NCBI GenBank assembly: GCA_021399435.1
Contig: JAJTUP010000007.1
Span: 1,736,001-1,800,000 of the forward strand
Source of the DNA: Diaporthe sp. PMI_573
Taxonomy: Eukaryota > Ascomycota > Sordariomycetes > Diaporthales > Diaporthaceae
DNA: 64,000 nt
Direction: 5' to 3'
Shown: positions 47,301 through 57,419 of the stretch, one piece after another
Layout of the letters: the number at the start of each line of letters is the position of its first letter
How positions within the stretch are numbered: the stretch's first letter is position 1
Translations under genes and position numbers: made by a program
The notes under the pieces: model-generated
Seen by the model: only the letters and a program-made list of their open reading frames with translations
Told to the model about the DNA's origin: nothing
The model's database searches: none

Positions 47301-50300
47301 AAGGTTGGAAAACGTGCATCGTTCGGTATGCACTCGCGCTCGCTGCAATGCAGAGAGCAGAACGACTCACCAAGCTGACCGAAAGGCAAGATATCATCAA
47401 CGAGTTGCGAAATCCGGGTCATCAAAACTGGGATCCTGCAGAGCATCCGGAATCATTGCTGATGGAAGTCGAGAGCGGATTTCTGATTCGGCCTGTTCAA
47501 ACGCAGGTCGCCAAGCAAATGCAAGATCCGCCGGACGGGAAAAACGCAGTGATGCAGCTGAACATGGGCGAAGGCAAATCCAGCGTGATAGTCCCTGTCG
47601 TCGCGGCTGCTCTTGCTGATCGACAACAGCTGCTTAGGGCCATTGTAGCCAAGCCGCAATCCAAGCAGATGGCGCAGATGCTGATCTCGAAGCTGGGTGG
47701 GCTGCTCGATCGAAGGGTCTACTACATGCCCATCTCACGATCGCTCAAGCTGGACTGCACGGCTGCCCTCCAAATTTCCGACATGTTGCATGACTGCATG
47801 TCATCAGGTGGCATTCTTCTGATACAGCCCGAGCATATTCTGTCTTTTCAGCTCATGGCACTTGAATGCTGCATCCTGGGCAGGGAAAACGTTGGGCGAC
47901 AGCTCATTTCATCACTCGACTTTCTCGATCAAAATGCACGCGACATCGTGGACGAAAGCGACGAGAACTTCAACGTACGATTCGAGCTAATTTATACAAT
48001 GGGTGCGCAGTGTCCTATCGAGCTCAGTCCGGATCGCTGGCTGTTGGTACAGAAAGTGCTAGACCTCGTGAGACTTCTGGCGCCTGATATAGCCGAGGAA
48101 CTTCCACTTTCGTTTGAACACCAGCGAGGCAAGCCGGGAAGCTTTCCCCGAATGCGAATCCTCCGCCCAGATGCCGGGACTCTACTAAACCAGCGTCTTG
48201 CCGACTACATCTGCAACAATGGACTCGACGCACTCCAGGTGTCTCGACAGCCAGAGGAAATTCGCAAGGCTGTTTACACGTATATTACCAAAGTTGAGCT
48301 CACCGCGGCAGAGGTCGATGCCGTCGAAAGCTCACTTTTCTGGACCGACACGACAAAATTACCCCTGCTCCTGATTCGAGGCATTATCGCATGTGGTGTC
48401 CTAGAGTTTGTGCTGGGCCAGAAGCGATGGCGTGTGAACTACGGTCTTGCCTCTCGCACACCGCCCACCCAGCTCGCTGTACCATACCGCGCAAAAGACA
48501 GCCCGTCTCCGCGATCCGAGTTCAGTCACCCAGATGTTGTCATTGCTTTGACGTCTCTTTCTTACTATTATGGCGGGCTCTCTGACGAAGATCTTTTCAT
48601 CGCGATGGGACGCCTCATGGAAGCCGATCAGTCTGACGTGGAGTATCAGGCCTGGGTCCGGGACGCCAATGATCTGCCCGATGCATTCAAGCAGCTTCAA
48701 GGTATTAACCTCAAAGATCGCCCGCTGTGCACCTCGGAGGTGTTTCCGGCACTCAAATTTGCCAAGGCCGTGATAGACTTCTTCCTCGCACACATCGTGT
48801 TTCCGAAGCAGATGAAGGAGTTTCCGCAGAAGCTCTCGGCGTCCGGGTGGGACATTGGAAAGCGCAAGAGCCGGCCCGTGACGGGATTCTCTGGCACGAA
48901 CGACTCACGTTGTGTGCTACCGACGGACGTCCACCATCTTGACCACCCTGATCAGAAACACACGAATGCACTGGTGTTGGAGCACATCTTGCAGCCTGAT
49001 AACGGGGTCGAGTTAATGGGCCCGGTTTTGCCAGACACTTCGGATGCTAAGCATCTATTGACCACCGTTCTACACCTCACTCCACCTGTCCAAGTCATTC
49101 TAGATGTAGGTGCTCAGATAATTGAGCTTACCAACATAGAAGTGGCCAAGACTTGGTTGAGGATGCACGACGTAACGAAGGAGGCCGCCGTATTTGTCAA
49201 CGACGACGACGAGTTGTGCGTTGTTGACCGGGAGGGCAGAGTCGACCTGCTCCAGGCCTCCTCATTCTTCACTCGGCTGGATGTCTGTCTTATCTTTCTC
49301 GATGAGGCACACACTCGTGGAATTGATCTACGGTTGCCACCAGACTACCGAGCGGGCGTGACACTGGGTGCAGGATTGACCAAGGACCGACTGGTCCAGG
49401 CTTGCATGCGAATGCGTAAGCTTGGCAAAGGGCAGACGGTTGTCTTTTGTGTTCCCCGAGAGATCCAAGCGAAAATCATGGAATACAGAACCACCACGGG
49501 ACGCAAAGCCGCACTTCAGAGCTCGGGCATCAAGGTTATAGACGTTATTCTTTGGTCTATTTCCGAGACGCACGTGGAACTCCGCCGCAGCATGCCACTC
49601 TGGGCTGTCCAAGGCGAGCGGTTCTTTCGTCAGGAAAAGCTGTACCAGCAAGTTCACCAGGACGGGTGCACTCTGTTGTCTCGGAAGCATGCAGAGAAAT
49701 TCCAGGAGAAAGAAGCCCAGTCTCTTGATGATCGCTTTCGCCCCCGCGAGGCTCAGAGTCAGCCCCTTCATCTGACCAACACCTCAGATGATGATCTCCG
49801 CCGTATGGCCGAGCGCTGTCAGCAGTTTGACGAGCTGCAATTCAATGCCAGTACGCTGCAAGAGGAACAAGAGCGCGAGCTGTCGCCAGAGATTGAACAG
49901 GAGCGACAGGTACAGAGGGCAACCCCTGCTAAGCCTGCACGGCATGGGCTACACGAAGATGTCCGGAAATTCGCCATGGATGGCGTCTTCATCAGCAACT
50001 CGAAGGCGTACATGCCTGCCTTCGAGGCTTTGAAAGATTCCAGCGCAGCAAAGCATTTTTCAGTCAGTCAGTTGGCTGGCGGGGGCAGGTTATTTGTTAC
50101 CGCGGACTTCGCCAAGACCGTCCTCCCCCCTAATCGTTCTTCATATCTTTCGGATGCCTTCCAGCGGCCTGTCCAGTGGTTACTCACGACCCGTGCTATG
50201 GGGTCCGCCACAATTCATCGCATCATCATAATCAGTCCGTTTGAAGCAAACCAGCTCTACAAGAGCATGCAGAGATCTACTGCTGCCGCTCTGCATCTGT

Positions 50301-50722
50301 TCAAGCCCCGTTGCAATTCGGGGTTCGCTCCCATGGATGGACTAGGCTTCCACACAGTCACCGCCCAGGTCGGATCCTCCATTGTTCCGCGCGTCCTGGC
50401 CATGCAGCTTGCCCTTTTCTCAGGACAGCTCTACATAAGCTCTTCCACGGATTACGAAGAGATCTGCAGCTTCCTGGGGCTGTCTACACGGGCTGTTACA
50501 CAGGAGATGGCCGAGCAAGGGTGGGAGGTGGCCGCTGATGGGTTCATTGTGAGTGACGAGCAGGGCCGATCGGGTGGCGGATCAGGACTCCCAGAGAGCC
50601 CTGTCAATTTCTTCAAGAACTTGATGTCAAAGATTAGGAGGAACGGGGATGGCATCGCGAAGACGCACATGGGGAGTTTGCTGGAGGGTAAGCTCTTTCA
50701 GGAATCTGACTTTCAGGAGTAA
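41311..50722 (+). CDS. Giant DUF6606/DUF3638/DUF3645 protein with helicase-like motifs (3,118 aa)
   Basis: Exons 41311-41849 and 41905-50722 (intron 55 bp, GTGAGT/CGTAG); 9,357 nt with no other break. The ATG at 41311 has an ideal context (CACCATGG). The N-terminus (VDELQRVVDHVFLPPKLPQ) is the DUF6606 start. About residue 2068 is a Walker-A-like MGEGKSSVIVPV, about 2196 IVDESDENF, about 2646 LDEAHTRGIDLRLP, and about 2679 QACMRMRKLGKGQ, the order of motifs I, II and VI of superfamily 2 helicases/SecA-like motors; these belong to DUF3638 and DUF3645. A conserved charged segment, EEQERELSPEIEQERQVQR, lies near 2850. Databases often label such proteins ubiquitinyl hydrolase, but I see no Cys/His box supporting that. 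Function is unknown; an ATP-driven giant scaffold or unfoldase is my inference. No signal or membrane helix. Confidence 0.9.
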
Positions 50723-50962
50723 TGTGACTGTAAGATGTGACTACCAGATGAGCTATGGATAGCTTGAGAAGGATTAAATCGAAAATCATGTACGATTGTT
50801 GGAATGCCTTTCAAGTAGTGACCGTCTCTGAGAATCTGTCGCGATGTGTTTCTGGCCGTGATGGGAATGCTCAGTCGCTTCCCAAACATGCACCTTGCGT
50901 GGTAGCTCACTCCCGAGGTTACTAGGAATCGACGCTACTAAAATATGCATTCTACTTGCTAC

Positions 50963-52069
50963 CTAATTTATTCTGAACAGTGGCTCCCCCAGCATTTCAA
51001 CATTGACAGCACCAAACCCGTTGCCCGGCAGCGAAGGAAGAGAAACCCGGCCGTTCGATTGCATACGAGGAACGTCAGCTATCATCGGGTTCGTCCACTC
51101 AGCGTAGCAGTCGCAGGCTCCCAGCCGGCTTGGACTGGTGGAGCAGGCTATCTGGAGGTTTTGCGCGGTTGTCAGAGCACAGCCCCAGGTGTCATCGATG
51201 TTGATTGTCATCCCAAGTGCCTCGGCCGTGTCACGCATGATGCGGGCCTTGGTGATGCCACCAACCCGGGAGAGCTTTATGTTCACCCCCGTGATGCCCC
51301 CTGCGTGGGCCTCGACGAGATCGGCCACTGTGTAGATCGGCTCGTCCACGATAACCGGGAGCCCGGTGAGACGGACCACCTGCGCGCATTCCGAAATCGT
51401 CCGGCATGGTTGTTCGAATGTGACGGTCGTTTCCTGACCGAGCGCCCGGGCATATATGAGTGCCTGAGCGAGGGTCCAGTTTGCGTTGGCGTCGGCAAAG
51501 AGATACACGCTTTCCGGGAGGGCCTCGCGGATGGCTCTGACCCGCCGGGCGTCAACGAGCGGATCGTCGCCGATCTTGAGCTGCATGGCGACCGAGCCCC
51601 TTTCATGTTCAGCCTTGGCCTTCTGGACAGCGTCTGCGATCTCGCCGAACCCGATGACCGAGAACGCAGGCGCGGAATCGGCGAGGCGGCCACCGAGCAA
51701 AACATGGGTTGGCAGGCCCACGGATTTGCCCAGGATGTCCCAACAGGCCATGTCGATGATGGACTTGGCCGCCATGCCCGACATTATTGCCCGGTCTAGC
51801 TTTGCGCTGATGGCTGCTGGGGACCGCGGGTCGAGGCCGATGATCAACGGGCCAACTTCCTTCAGCGCTGCAAGCTCACCTGTAAAGGTGCTGGGCAGGT
51901 AGTCGCTGCCCAGGGGAGCGTTCTCGGCCCAGCCCTCGATGCCACTGTCCGTGCGGATGCGAATCACAATCGATGGGTGGCCACCGCTGGTCCGGCCATT
52001 GGACATGGAGTAGGTGCCATGATTGTAGTGAGCCTGGTAGCTGAACACGGTGAGGTCGGTAATCCGCAT
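50963..52069 (-). CDS. Enolase-superfamily (mandelate racemase/muconate lactonising) dehydratase, cis-3-hydroxy-L-proline dehydratase-like (368 aa)
   Basis: Intronless. Start MRITDLTVFSYQ, then GTYSMSNGRTS in the capping domain. Active-site residues of the barrel: Lys165 (MQLKIG), Asp193 (FADANANW), Glu219 (FEQP), Asp242-Glu243 (VDEP) and Lys265 (KLSRVGG), then NIDDTWGCAL. A Lys on each barrel face (165 and 265) fits the cis-3-hydroxyproline dehydratase / proline-racemase-like group; Mg2+ is bound by the three acids. It would act on an amino or sugar acid in catabolism. Single-exon structure and close fit to bacterial consensus make bacterial origin possible but unproven. The preceding giant gene converges on it with a 240-bp gap. 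Confidence 0.85.
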   Translation of the reverse strand: MRITDLTVFSYQAHYNHGTYSMSNGRTSGGHPSIVIRIRTDSGIEGWAENAPLGSDYLPSTFTGELAALKEVGPLIIGLDPRSPAAISAKLDRAIMSGMAAKSIIDMACWDILGKSVGLPTHVLLGGRLADSAPAFSVIGFGEIADAVQKAKAEHERGSVAMQLKIGDDPLVDARRVRAIREALPESVYLFADANANWTLAQALIYARALGQETTVTFEQPCRTISECAQVVRLTGLPVIVDEPIYTVADLVEAHAGGITGVNIKLSRVGGITKARIMRDTAEALGMTINIDDTWGCALTTAQNLQIACSTSPSRLGACDCYAEWTNPMIADVPRMQSNGRVSLPSLPGNGFGAVNVEMLGEPLFRIN

Positions 52070-52454
52070 TTTCCCTTGGTACTTCGGTCAGAGACTAGAT
52101 CAGTCGGCTGGCCGGTGACAGGGAGCGTAGATCAATAATAACCTTGGAACCTGTAGGTAAAATCCCTGGTCTCGGGGGCTAACGTTTGAATAATAGATTT
52201 CGCAGGAGAATTCCTTGTCAAATGCTCCTATAACGGAAAAGATGAAGTTTGATCCATTCTGATCATGCAATTTGGCCTTCTCCAAAGTTGTCTATATATA
52301 TATCTCACCCCTCCTTTACGCCTTTCCGTATGACCGCATCCGACAAACCCGGACCGGGCCGGTAACGCTAATAAATTCGATCAGATCTGCACCGTAACGC
52401 ATAGAACTTCCATTATAGTAAAGACTGGCTCCGTCATATTGCGTCTTCTTTCTT
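52070..52454. other. Intergenic region
   Basis: About 385 bp, promoter of the leftward dehydratase. It includes a TATATATATAT run near 52291-52302 that reads as TATA on either strand. Nothing else seen. Confidence 0.5.
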
Positions 52455-53528
52455 TCACTCTGGACCAGAAATTGATCTGAAGCTCGCATATACCTGCAAA
52501 GCCCCCTCAACACTCTGGATGAAGCCAAAGACAACTGTCAGAACAAGCACCAACACTGCAACCCAGAATGTGTACCACTGTACACCGTTCCTCCGATCAT
52601 TCCACCATTGAGACATGGTTCTCGGCTGGGCCTCGTCGAAAACCTGTTTCAACGTTACCAGACGATCCCTCCAGAACTTGAAGCTCTCGATCTGCCGCCG
52701 ATCACTCCTCAGTCTTCCGCACTGGATGGCTCGGCCGTCCAGCTGTGCTGGCCCGGCAACTTTCAAGAACCACTTTTTTGTCTCCATGTCAGCTGTCGGA
52801 AATAAGAGTGCGAGAGTCTGGAGAGTCTCGGCAGCAACACCATCTGGTAGAAGCGACTTGTGGCTTTGCTGTTGACATTCGAGGAAGGCTGCGTGGTGGA
52901 AGACGTGGACTTTGGTGTCATCGTCCGACATACGCAGGTGGTCGATGAGGTTGTCCGTCCACACGATCTCCAGGCCAGCGATTCGGTACAGATTGACAGC
53001 CGTGAAGTTCTTCTCCAGCTTGACTCTCTCATGGCTCAGCACCGGCGGCTCCGCGAAGTAGTGCGCCACATGCTGCTGTAACGACCCTTGCACCCATTGC
53101 GACTCTGTCCGGCCCGAAAAGCCATACGAGAAGGTGCTGAAGTTTATCATCAGGAGGAGGCTGGACACCAGGTTGACAGAGTTTTCGAGGATTTCCTCTT
53201 CATTGTGGTGTGAAGAGGTGAGCTTCTTGCGTATGATGTCTTTGACTTCGGCTCTGGCGCGGCCAGCCTGAAGATGTGCAGCAATTTCCACAACGTCTGC
53301 ATGTGTCCTGATTGCAATATGCCTTCCACCATCATGAAGTGCATGAGCACATTCCTCCACATAGAAATTCCAGTAAGGTGTCAGGTTGTTATCGAGGCTG
53401 TGGACTCGCTCGAGCTGCTTTGAGCTATCGCCCCAGAAAAGGTATGACACTTCTCTCTGTGGAGGCCGAGTTTGATTGTCCAACAGGCATGAATCAAGCG
53501 GCGAATGTTTGGACTCGAGGTGAATCAT
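52455..53528 (-). CDS. Fungal protein with C-terminal transmembrane tail (357 aa), family unnamed
   Basis: Single exon. I chose the ATG at 53528 (MIHLESKHSPLDSC); an in-frame extension upstream looks non-coding. The body is mostly soluble, with LFWGDSSKQLERVHSLDNNL, HIAIRTHADVVEIAAHL, SVNLVSSLLLMINFSTFSYG and IVWTDNLIDHLRM. Near the end is WWNDRRNGVQWYTFW followed by a hydrophobic helix (VAVLVLVLTVVFGFIQS) and GALQVY. This C-terminal block, a tryptophan-rich motif plus tail anchor, is common in a Pezizomycotina family that I know only as hypothetical proteins. It would sit on a membrane with its bulk in the cytosol. It is transcribed away from the protease-PNGase fusion gene with 429 bp between starts, so the two may share control. 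Function unknown. Confidence 0.7.
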   Translation of the reverse strand: MIHLESKHSPLDSCLLDNQTRPPQREVSYLFWGDSSKQLERVHSLDNNLTPYWNFYVEECAHALHDGGRHIAIRTHADVVEIAAHLQAGRARAEVKDIIRKKLTSSHHNEEEILENSVNLVSSLLLMINFSTFSYGFSGRTESQWVQGSLQQHVAHYFAEPPVLSHERVKLEKNFTAVNLYRIAGLEIVWTDNLIDHLRMSDDDTKVHVFHHAAFLECQQQSHKSLLPDGVAAETLQTLALLFPTADMETKKWFLKVAGPAQLDGRAIQCGRLRSDRRQIESFKFWRDRLVTLKQVFDEAQPRTMSQWWNDRRNGVQWYTFWVAVLVLVLTVVFGFIQSVEGALQVYASFRSISGPE

Positions 53529-53957
53529 TATAGTTGAGATACTGATGATGGCAGTTGAGTAAATGATACAAGCCGGAACGGGGGACAAGGTTTTGGCTGG
53601 GAAGACAGCAAAGTAGGAAATTGGTTCTCGGCCTTTTCTCCCGAGCACACATGTGCATTTTTTTTGTCGGTGTGGTTGTTACCATGGCACAGTAGCGCAG
53701 CCTGCTTGAAGAATATGCAGGTAAGCACTGCCATGTCTCCGCCCCAACACACACCACTTGTGCAGCATCACTAATGCAGTTCAATAGCACACCTTGCCAT
53801 CGGCCACACAATGACTGCAGCAGGCTGAGACAGGGGCCGTGTGGAAAAAACAGCCTCACATACGACCCCTCGATTTTTGGCTCTTTCTAGTGTCCTGTCC
53901 ATCTCTGTCTCAGTCAAGACTCCTTAAGCCTCCTGTCGGGATACAAACTCGCTCAAA
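53529..53957. promoter_or_regulatory. Divergent promoter region between the tail-anchored protein and the fusion protein genes
   Basis: About 430 bp between two ATGs pointing apart. It contains an A/T tract near 53658-53667 and a pyrimidine-rich stretch before 53958. Specific factor sites cannot be assigned. Confidence 0.45.
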
Positions 53958-56852
53958 ATGAACACACAAACCTTTGAGACTCACCTATCGACACTCTCTT
54001 CATCCCGTCGGGAGGGTCTCACTGCCATAATCCGCAAAGCGCAGGGGCGAGTCCTCCCGGAAGCTTGCGGTTGGTTGAATCCGGAGGCCTCAATTGGACC
54101 CTACCTTGGCAAAAGCAAATGGAGCCGCCTCAAGCTCTGGGAAGCAATCGGACCTGCGCGGGACGCCTTTCACGACATTGCACCGAGGATCAAACGATAC
54201 CTTGAAGACTCGGTAGAGCCAATCTCTAGCAGAGTGACGTGGTCCATGTATATGGTGGGAAGGGCGCCGAGCCAGGCATCGCCATCCATAATCATCTGTT
54301 GCGACGTATTGTGGCACCGCCGCCACATACGGCAAATCGTCAAGGAGAGCGGGATTCTGGATGACTTTCCGCCAGGCATCAAGACCGGCCATATGCGGCG
54401 ACCACTAGGCTTCGACCAACTGGTACTTCTGGGAGTGAGAGACCAATCGCTATATAACAGCGGTGAAATGATGGCGTTGACTCCACATGCCAGGAGCGCA
54501 TGCGGCTCCCAGATTTTTGTCAACACGCATGGAACCAACTGGGTGTCACTGTCCGCCGTGGCAACAATTGGCGGTGTGATCCGGCTCGGAAAGAAGTATT
54601 ACTACACGACCGCTGCACATGCCATCTTGTCGGCTGAAAACTCGATTGCCGGGGACGAGGAGTGCCCGGCTGATGATGATCATGACAGCGCCCTCAGCCT
54701 CGATGGCACAGAGGGTATATGCATCACATCGGCTTCCAATCTCAGCACAGACGACCTCAATATATGGAATTCTGCTGGCAGAGCATCTGAGTACTCGGAT
54801 GAAAATAGATACCTGAGAGATGATATAGTACGGCAGTGGAGTCTGAAACGCCATCACGAGGCAGAAGAGCCCCTCTTCCCCCTCGCAGATCCAGGAAAAT
54901 TGTCGCTGCATCCTACTGGAAAGCCTTTCATTACTTCGATCGACGTGGGATCCCAAGCAACGGAGCTCGACTACGCCTTGATAGAGATGACATCGCGGCA
55001 TCACAACGTGGAGAACATGATCAAATTTGGGCTGAGACACGAAACCGTTGTCAAAGTCAACTCTTTCGTCAGGTCAGAGTCACGGGATACGGACATTGTC
55101 GCAATCACATCTCGTGGTACCATCAAAGGCCGGATATCAGGAACTCCAGTCTATTCATCCGCGCCCGGTCAATGCGTATACCGCAGGATGTTCAAGGTCA
55201 GCTTGGGTTCGCCACTGCAAAGAGGAGACTGTGGTACATGGGTGGTTGATGCCACAGACGGACATCTTTTCGGCCACGTTGTCCTTGGGTCTCCTGGGGG
55301 CGACACTGCTTTGCTTATCCCTTTCGCTGATGTCTTCGATGATATTCTGTCCAGAACGGGCAGCTCACCCATCTTCCCTGGCGCACGAGACGATGATTCC
55401 TCCACATCAGCCGAGACACGAACGCCGCCTACTGCACGAGACCAGGCACTTGCTCGTATCATTCGAGAAACAATATTTCCAATGGGCGAGATACAGGAGT
55501 TTGCCTCCTCAAAGGATAATGCGGACGACAAGACACCATCACGGGAAGCAACATCATTGCAGAGTCGGGCTCCAATCGTTGAAGGATTTTCCGATTTACC
55601 GAAGGCCAAAGAGGACTCGGAGGTCATTGCCAAGAAAAACGAGCAAAGTCGAGAGCATTTGGAGCCCAGCTCAAAAGGCAATTCCAGCTTGCCTGGGGAT
55701 GCGACCAGACGAAAGAGCTCGGGAATGCTCGTACAAAACGCTCACCGCCGAAGCCACGTCCCGCTCCGCGAGAAACCACTCGATCCGCCTGTGCCTCTCA
55801 GAGATCCTAAACTTCGACACGTGCTCATGACATTCTCCAAGGCTCCGCTGCGATGGGAGGATACTAAGCTCCTGGATCACGCGCTCAAGGAGATCAACCT
55901 CAGCGCGATATACAGCGAAGCCGAGGAAGAAAACGAAAGCTTCATCTCTCGCGCCCGAGACAAGGGCGACACGAAACCCCAATGGGGGTATTCAGATTGT
56001 GTGATCCGAGCGCTTTCAAGGTATTTCCGGCAGTCCTTCTTCACCAGGATAAAGAAGCCCTCCTGCGAAGCCTGCCCGGCCAAACTACCCACAATCCCTC
56101 GAGGCAACGCGAGGCCCACCCCGGAAGAAAAGGCCGAAAAGGCCCAAGTGGTTGAGCTTTACCAGTGCGCAGAGAAGCACTGCCAGGCCTACACGCGGTT
56201 CCCCCGGTACTGGGACCCCCGGGCTCTGCTCCGTAATCCTCGAGGCCGTGCGGGCGAGGGTGCCAACTGCTTCGGGATGCTTTGCCGAGCGCTCGGCTCC
56301 CGCGTCCGCTGGGTCTGGAACGCGGAGGACGGAGTATGGACTGAGGTGTACAGCGAGCATCAGGGACGTTGGGTCCACGTGGATGCCTGCGAGGGCGCCT
56401 GGGATGACCCGCTCATGTACACCGAGACAATGGGCAAGAAGCTGTCATACTGTATTGCCTTCTCTGTGGACGGAGCTACAGACGTTACCCGACGCTATGT
56501 TCGAAGTACTAGCCATGCGTCGCCGAGGACGCAGTGCCCTGAAGAAGAACTACTGAGCATCATTCACGATATCAAGACCATGAGGCGCAGAGATATGTCC
56601 AAAGTGGATTTGAGTCGCCTCGAGAAGGAGAACGCAGCAGAGGATCAGGAGTTGGCATCTTACCTTGCCCCGTCCAATGCGGTGGGGACGGTTGGCCCTT
56701 CACAGCCGGCAGATACCAAACCCGATAGCACGATGATGCTGGGTCCTAGTGGCATGGAGAAGGATGAGGACTTGCCTCTTACGAGTGCTACCAGCTACCC
56801 CGGACAGGAGTGGAATCCTTTTAGAGATGCATGGATCGAAGATGATTTGTGA
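53958..56852 (+). CDS. Trypsin-fold/PNGase-like fusion protein (964 aa)
   Basis: One uninterrupted exon. Residues 1-160 are an N-terminal region with RVTWSMYMVGRAPSQASPS. Residues ~180-465 look like a chymotrypsin-fold protease: YYTTAAH with His221, ELDYALIEM with Asp338, and RGDCGTWV with Cys425 where serine proteases have GDSG. Residues ~470-600 are a charged linker. Residues ~605-850 match the fungal PNG1 family: PQWGYSDCVIRALSRYF, zinc Cys pairs CEAC and CAEKHC, RGRAGEGANCFGMLCRALG, DGVWTEVYSEHQGRWVHVDA and GKKLSYCIAFS. The PNGase catalytic Cys is Ala765 and the His is Gly792, while the Asp (809) remains, so deglycosylation is not expected; fungal PNG1 proteins are known to lack these residues. 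A separate complete PNG1 is probably elsewhere in the genome. Roles are inferred. Confidence 0.83.
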   Translation: MNTQTFETHLSTLSSSRREGLTAIIRKAQGRVLPEACGWLNPEASIGPYLGKSKWSRLKLWEAIGPARDAFHDIAPRIKRYLEDSVEPISSRVTWSMYMVGRAPSQASPSIIICCDVLWHRRHIRQIVKESGILDDFPPGIKTGHMRRPLGFDQLVLLGVRDQSLYNSGEMMALTPHARSACGSQIFVNTHGTNWVSLSAVATIGGVIRLGKKYYYTTAAHAILSAENSIAGDEECPADDDHDSALSLDGTEGICITSASNLSTDDLNIWNSAGRASEYSDENRYLRDDIVRQWSLKRHHEAEEPLFPLADPGKLSLHPTGKPFITSIDVGSQATELDYALIEMTSRHHNVENMIKFGLRHETVVKVNSFVRSESRDTDIVAITSRGTIKGRISGTPVYSSAPGQCVYRRMFKVSLGSPLQRGDCGTWVVDATDGHLFGHVVLGSPGGDTALLIPFADVFDDILSRTGSSPIFPGARDDDSSTSAETRTPPTARDQALARIIRETIFPMGEIQEFASSKDNADDKTPSREATSLQSRAPIVEGFSDLPKAKEDSEVIAKKNEQSREHLEPSSKGNSSLPGDATRRKSSGMLVQNAHRRSHVPLREKPLDPPVPLRDPKLRHVLMTFSKAPLRWEDTKLLDHALKEINLSAIYSEAEEENESFISRARDKGDTKPQWGYSDCVIRALSRYFRQSFFTRIKKPSCEACPAKLPTIPRGNARPTPEEKAEKAQVVELYQCAEKHCQAYTRFPRYWDPRALLRNPRGRAGEGANCFGMLCRALGSRVRWVWNAEDGVWTEVYSEHQGRWVHVDACEGAWDDPLMYTETMGKKLSYCIAFSVDGATDVTRRYVRSTSHASPRTQCPEEELLSIIHDIKTMRRRDMSKVDLSRLEKENAAEDQELASYLAPSNAVGTVGPSQPADTKPDSTMMLGPSGMEKDEDLPLTSATSYPGQEWNPFRDAWIEDDL

Positions 56853-57419
56853 TGTGATATCGGGGGTTTCGAGCAGGTCTCTATGCTTGGTATTGGAATT
56901 TCTGAACATTTTACAAGCGGAGGCGTTGGGGAAACGTAATCTGTGTATCATTTTCCCCTATGTTTTGCCTATCTATTTCGACTGTAATTGGATATTGCTA
57001 AATCAACAGATTTGATTGCTGTCTAACATGGCAACCGAAGCACCACAGGAGCTGCGCATGAAGTTCAGGAGTCCCTGGTAAATATACGCCTTGGTCATCC
57101 AGGTTATGACTTGAATTACAGGTCAATCCAAAGAGACTTTTTTTTTTTCTTTTTTGGTAATAGCAGCTTTGTTCAATCGCATTTCATGAACACAATAGAG
57201 GCAAGCATGATACAGCCATGGTGAAGTCGCCCGTCGTTCTGTCATCCCAATGACGTCAAAAGCAGCTTCTCCAAAACCAAGGAACTATCATGAGATTAGC
57301 GCCCGTCGTTAATTAGCACCGCATCACCGTCTCTCGTTGTCACTCACCATTTTGTCATCCAAAGCCTACAGGAGGACCTCATCCTACCAATCCAACCCGA
57401 CTTTCCGCACCCTTCGACA
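56853..57419. other. Intergenic region with a T-rich tract
   Basis: About 570 bp with a T-rich run at 57137-57155. It holds the promoter of the small membrane protein gene. No coding sequence seen. Confidence 0.5.

Noticed and set aside
41311..50722. Deubiquitinase label for the giant protein
   Set aside because: No UCH, USP or OTU Cys/His motifs are visible; the recognisable motifs are nucleotide-binding and helicase-like.
55350..55800. Possibility that the protease-PNGase fusion is two genes
   Set aside because: The frame is continuous for 2,895 bp, and I see no stop or promoter in the linker; transcript data could still change this.
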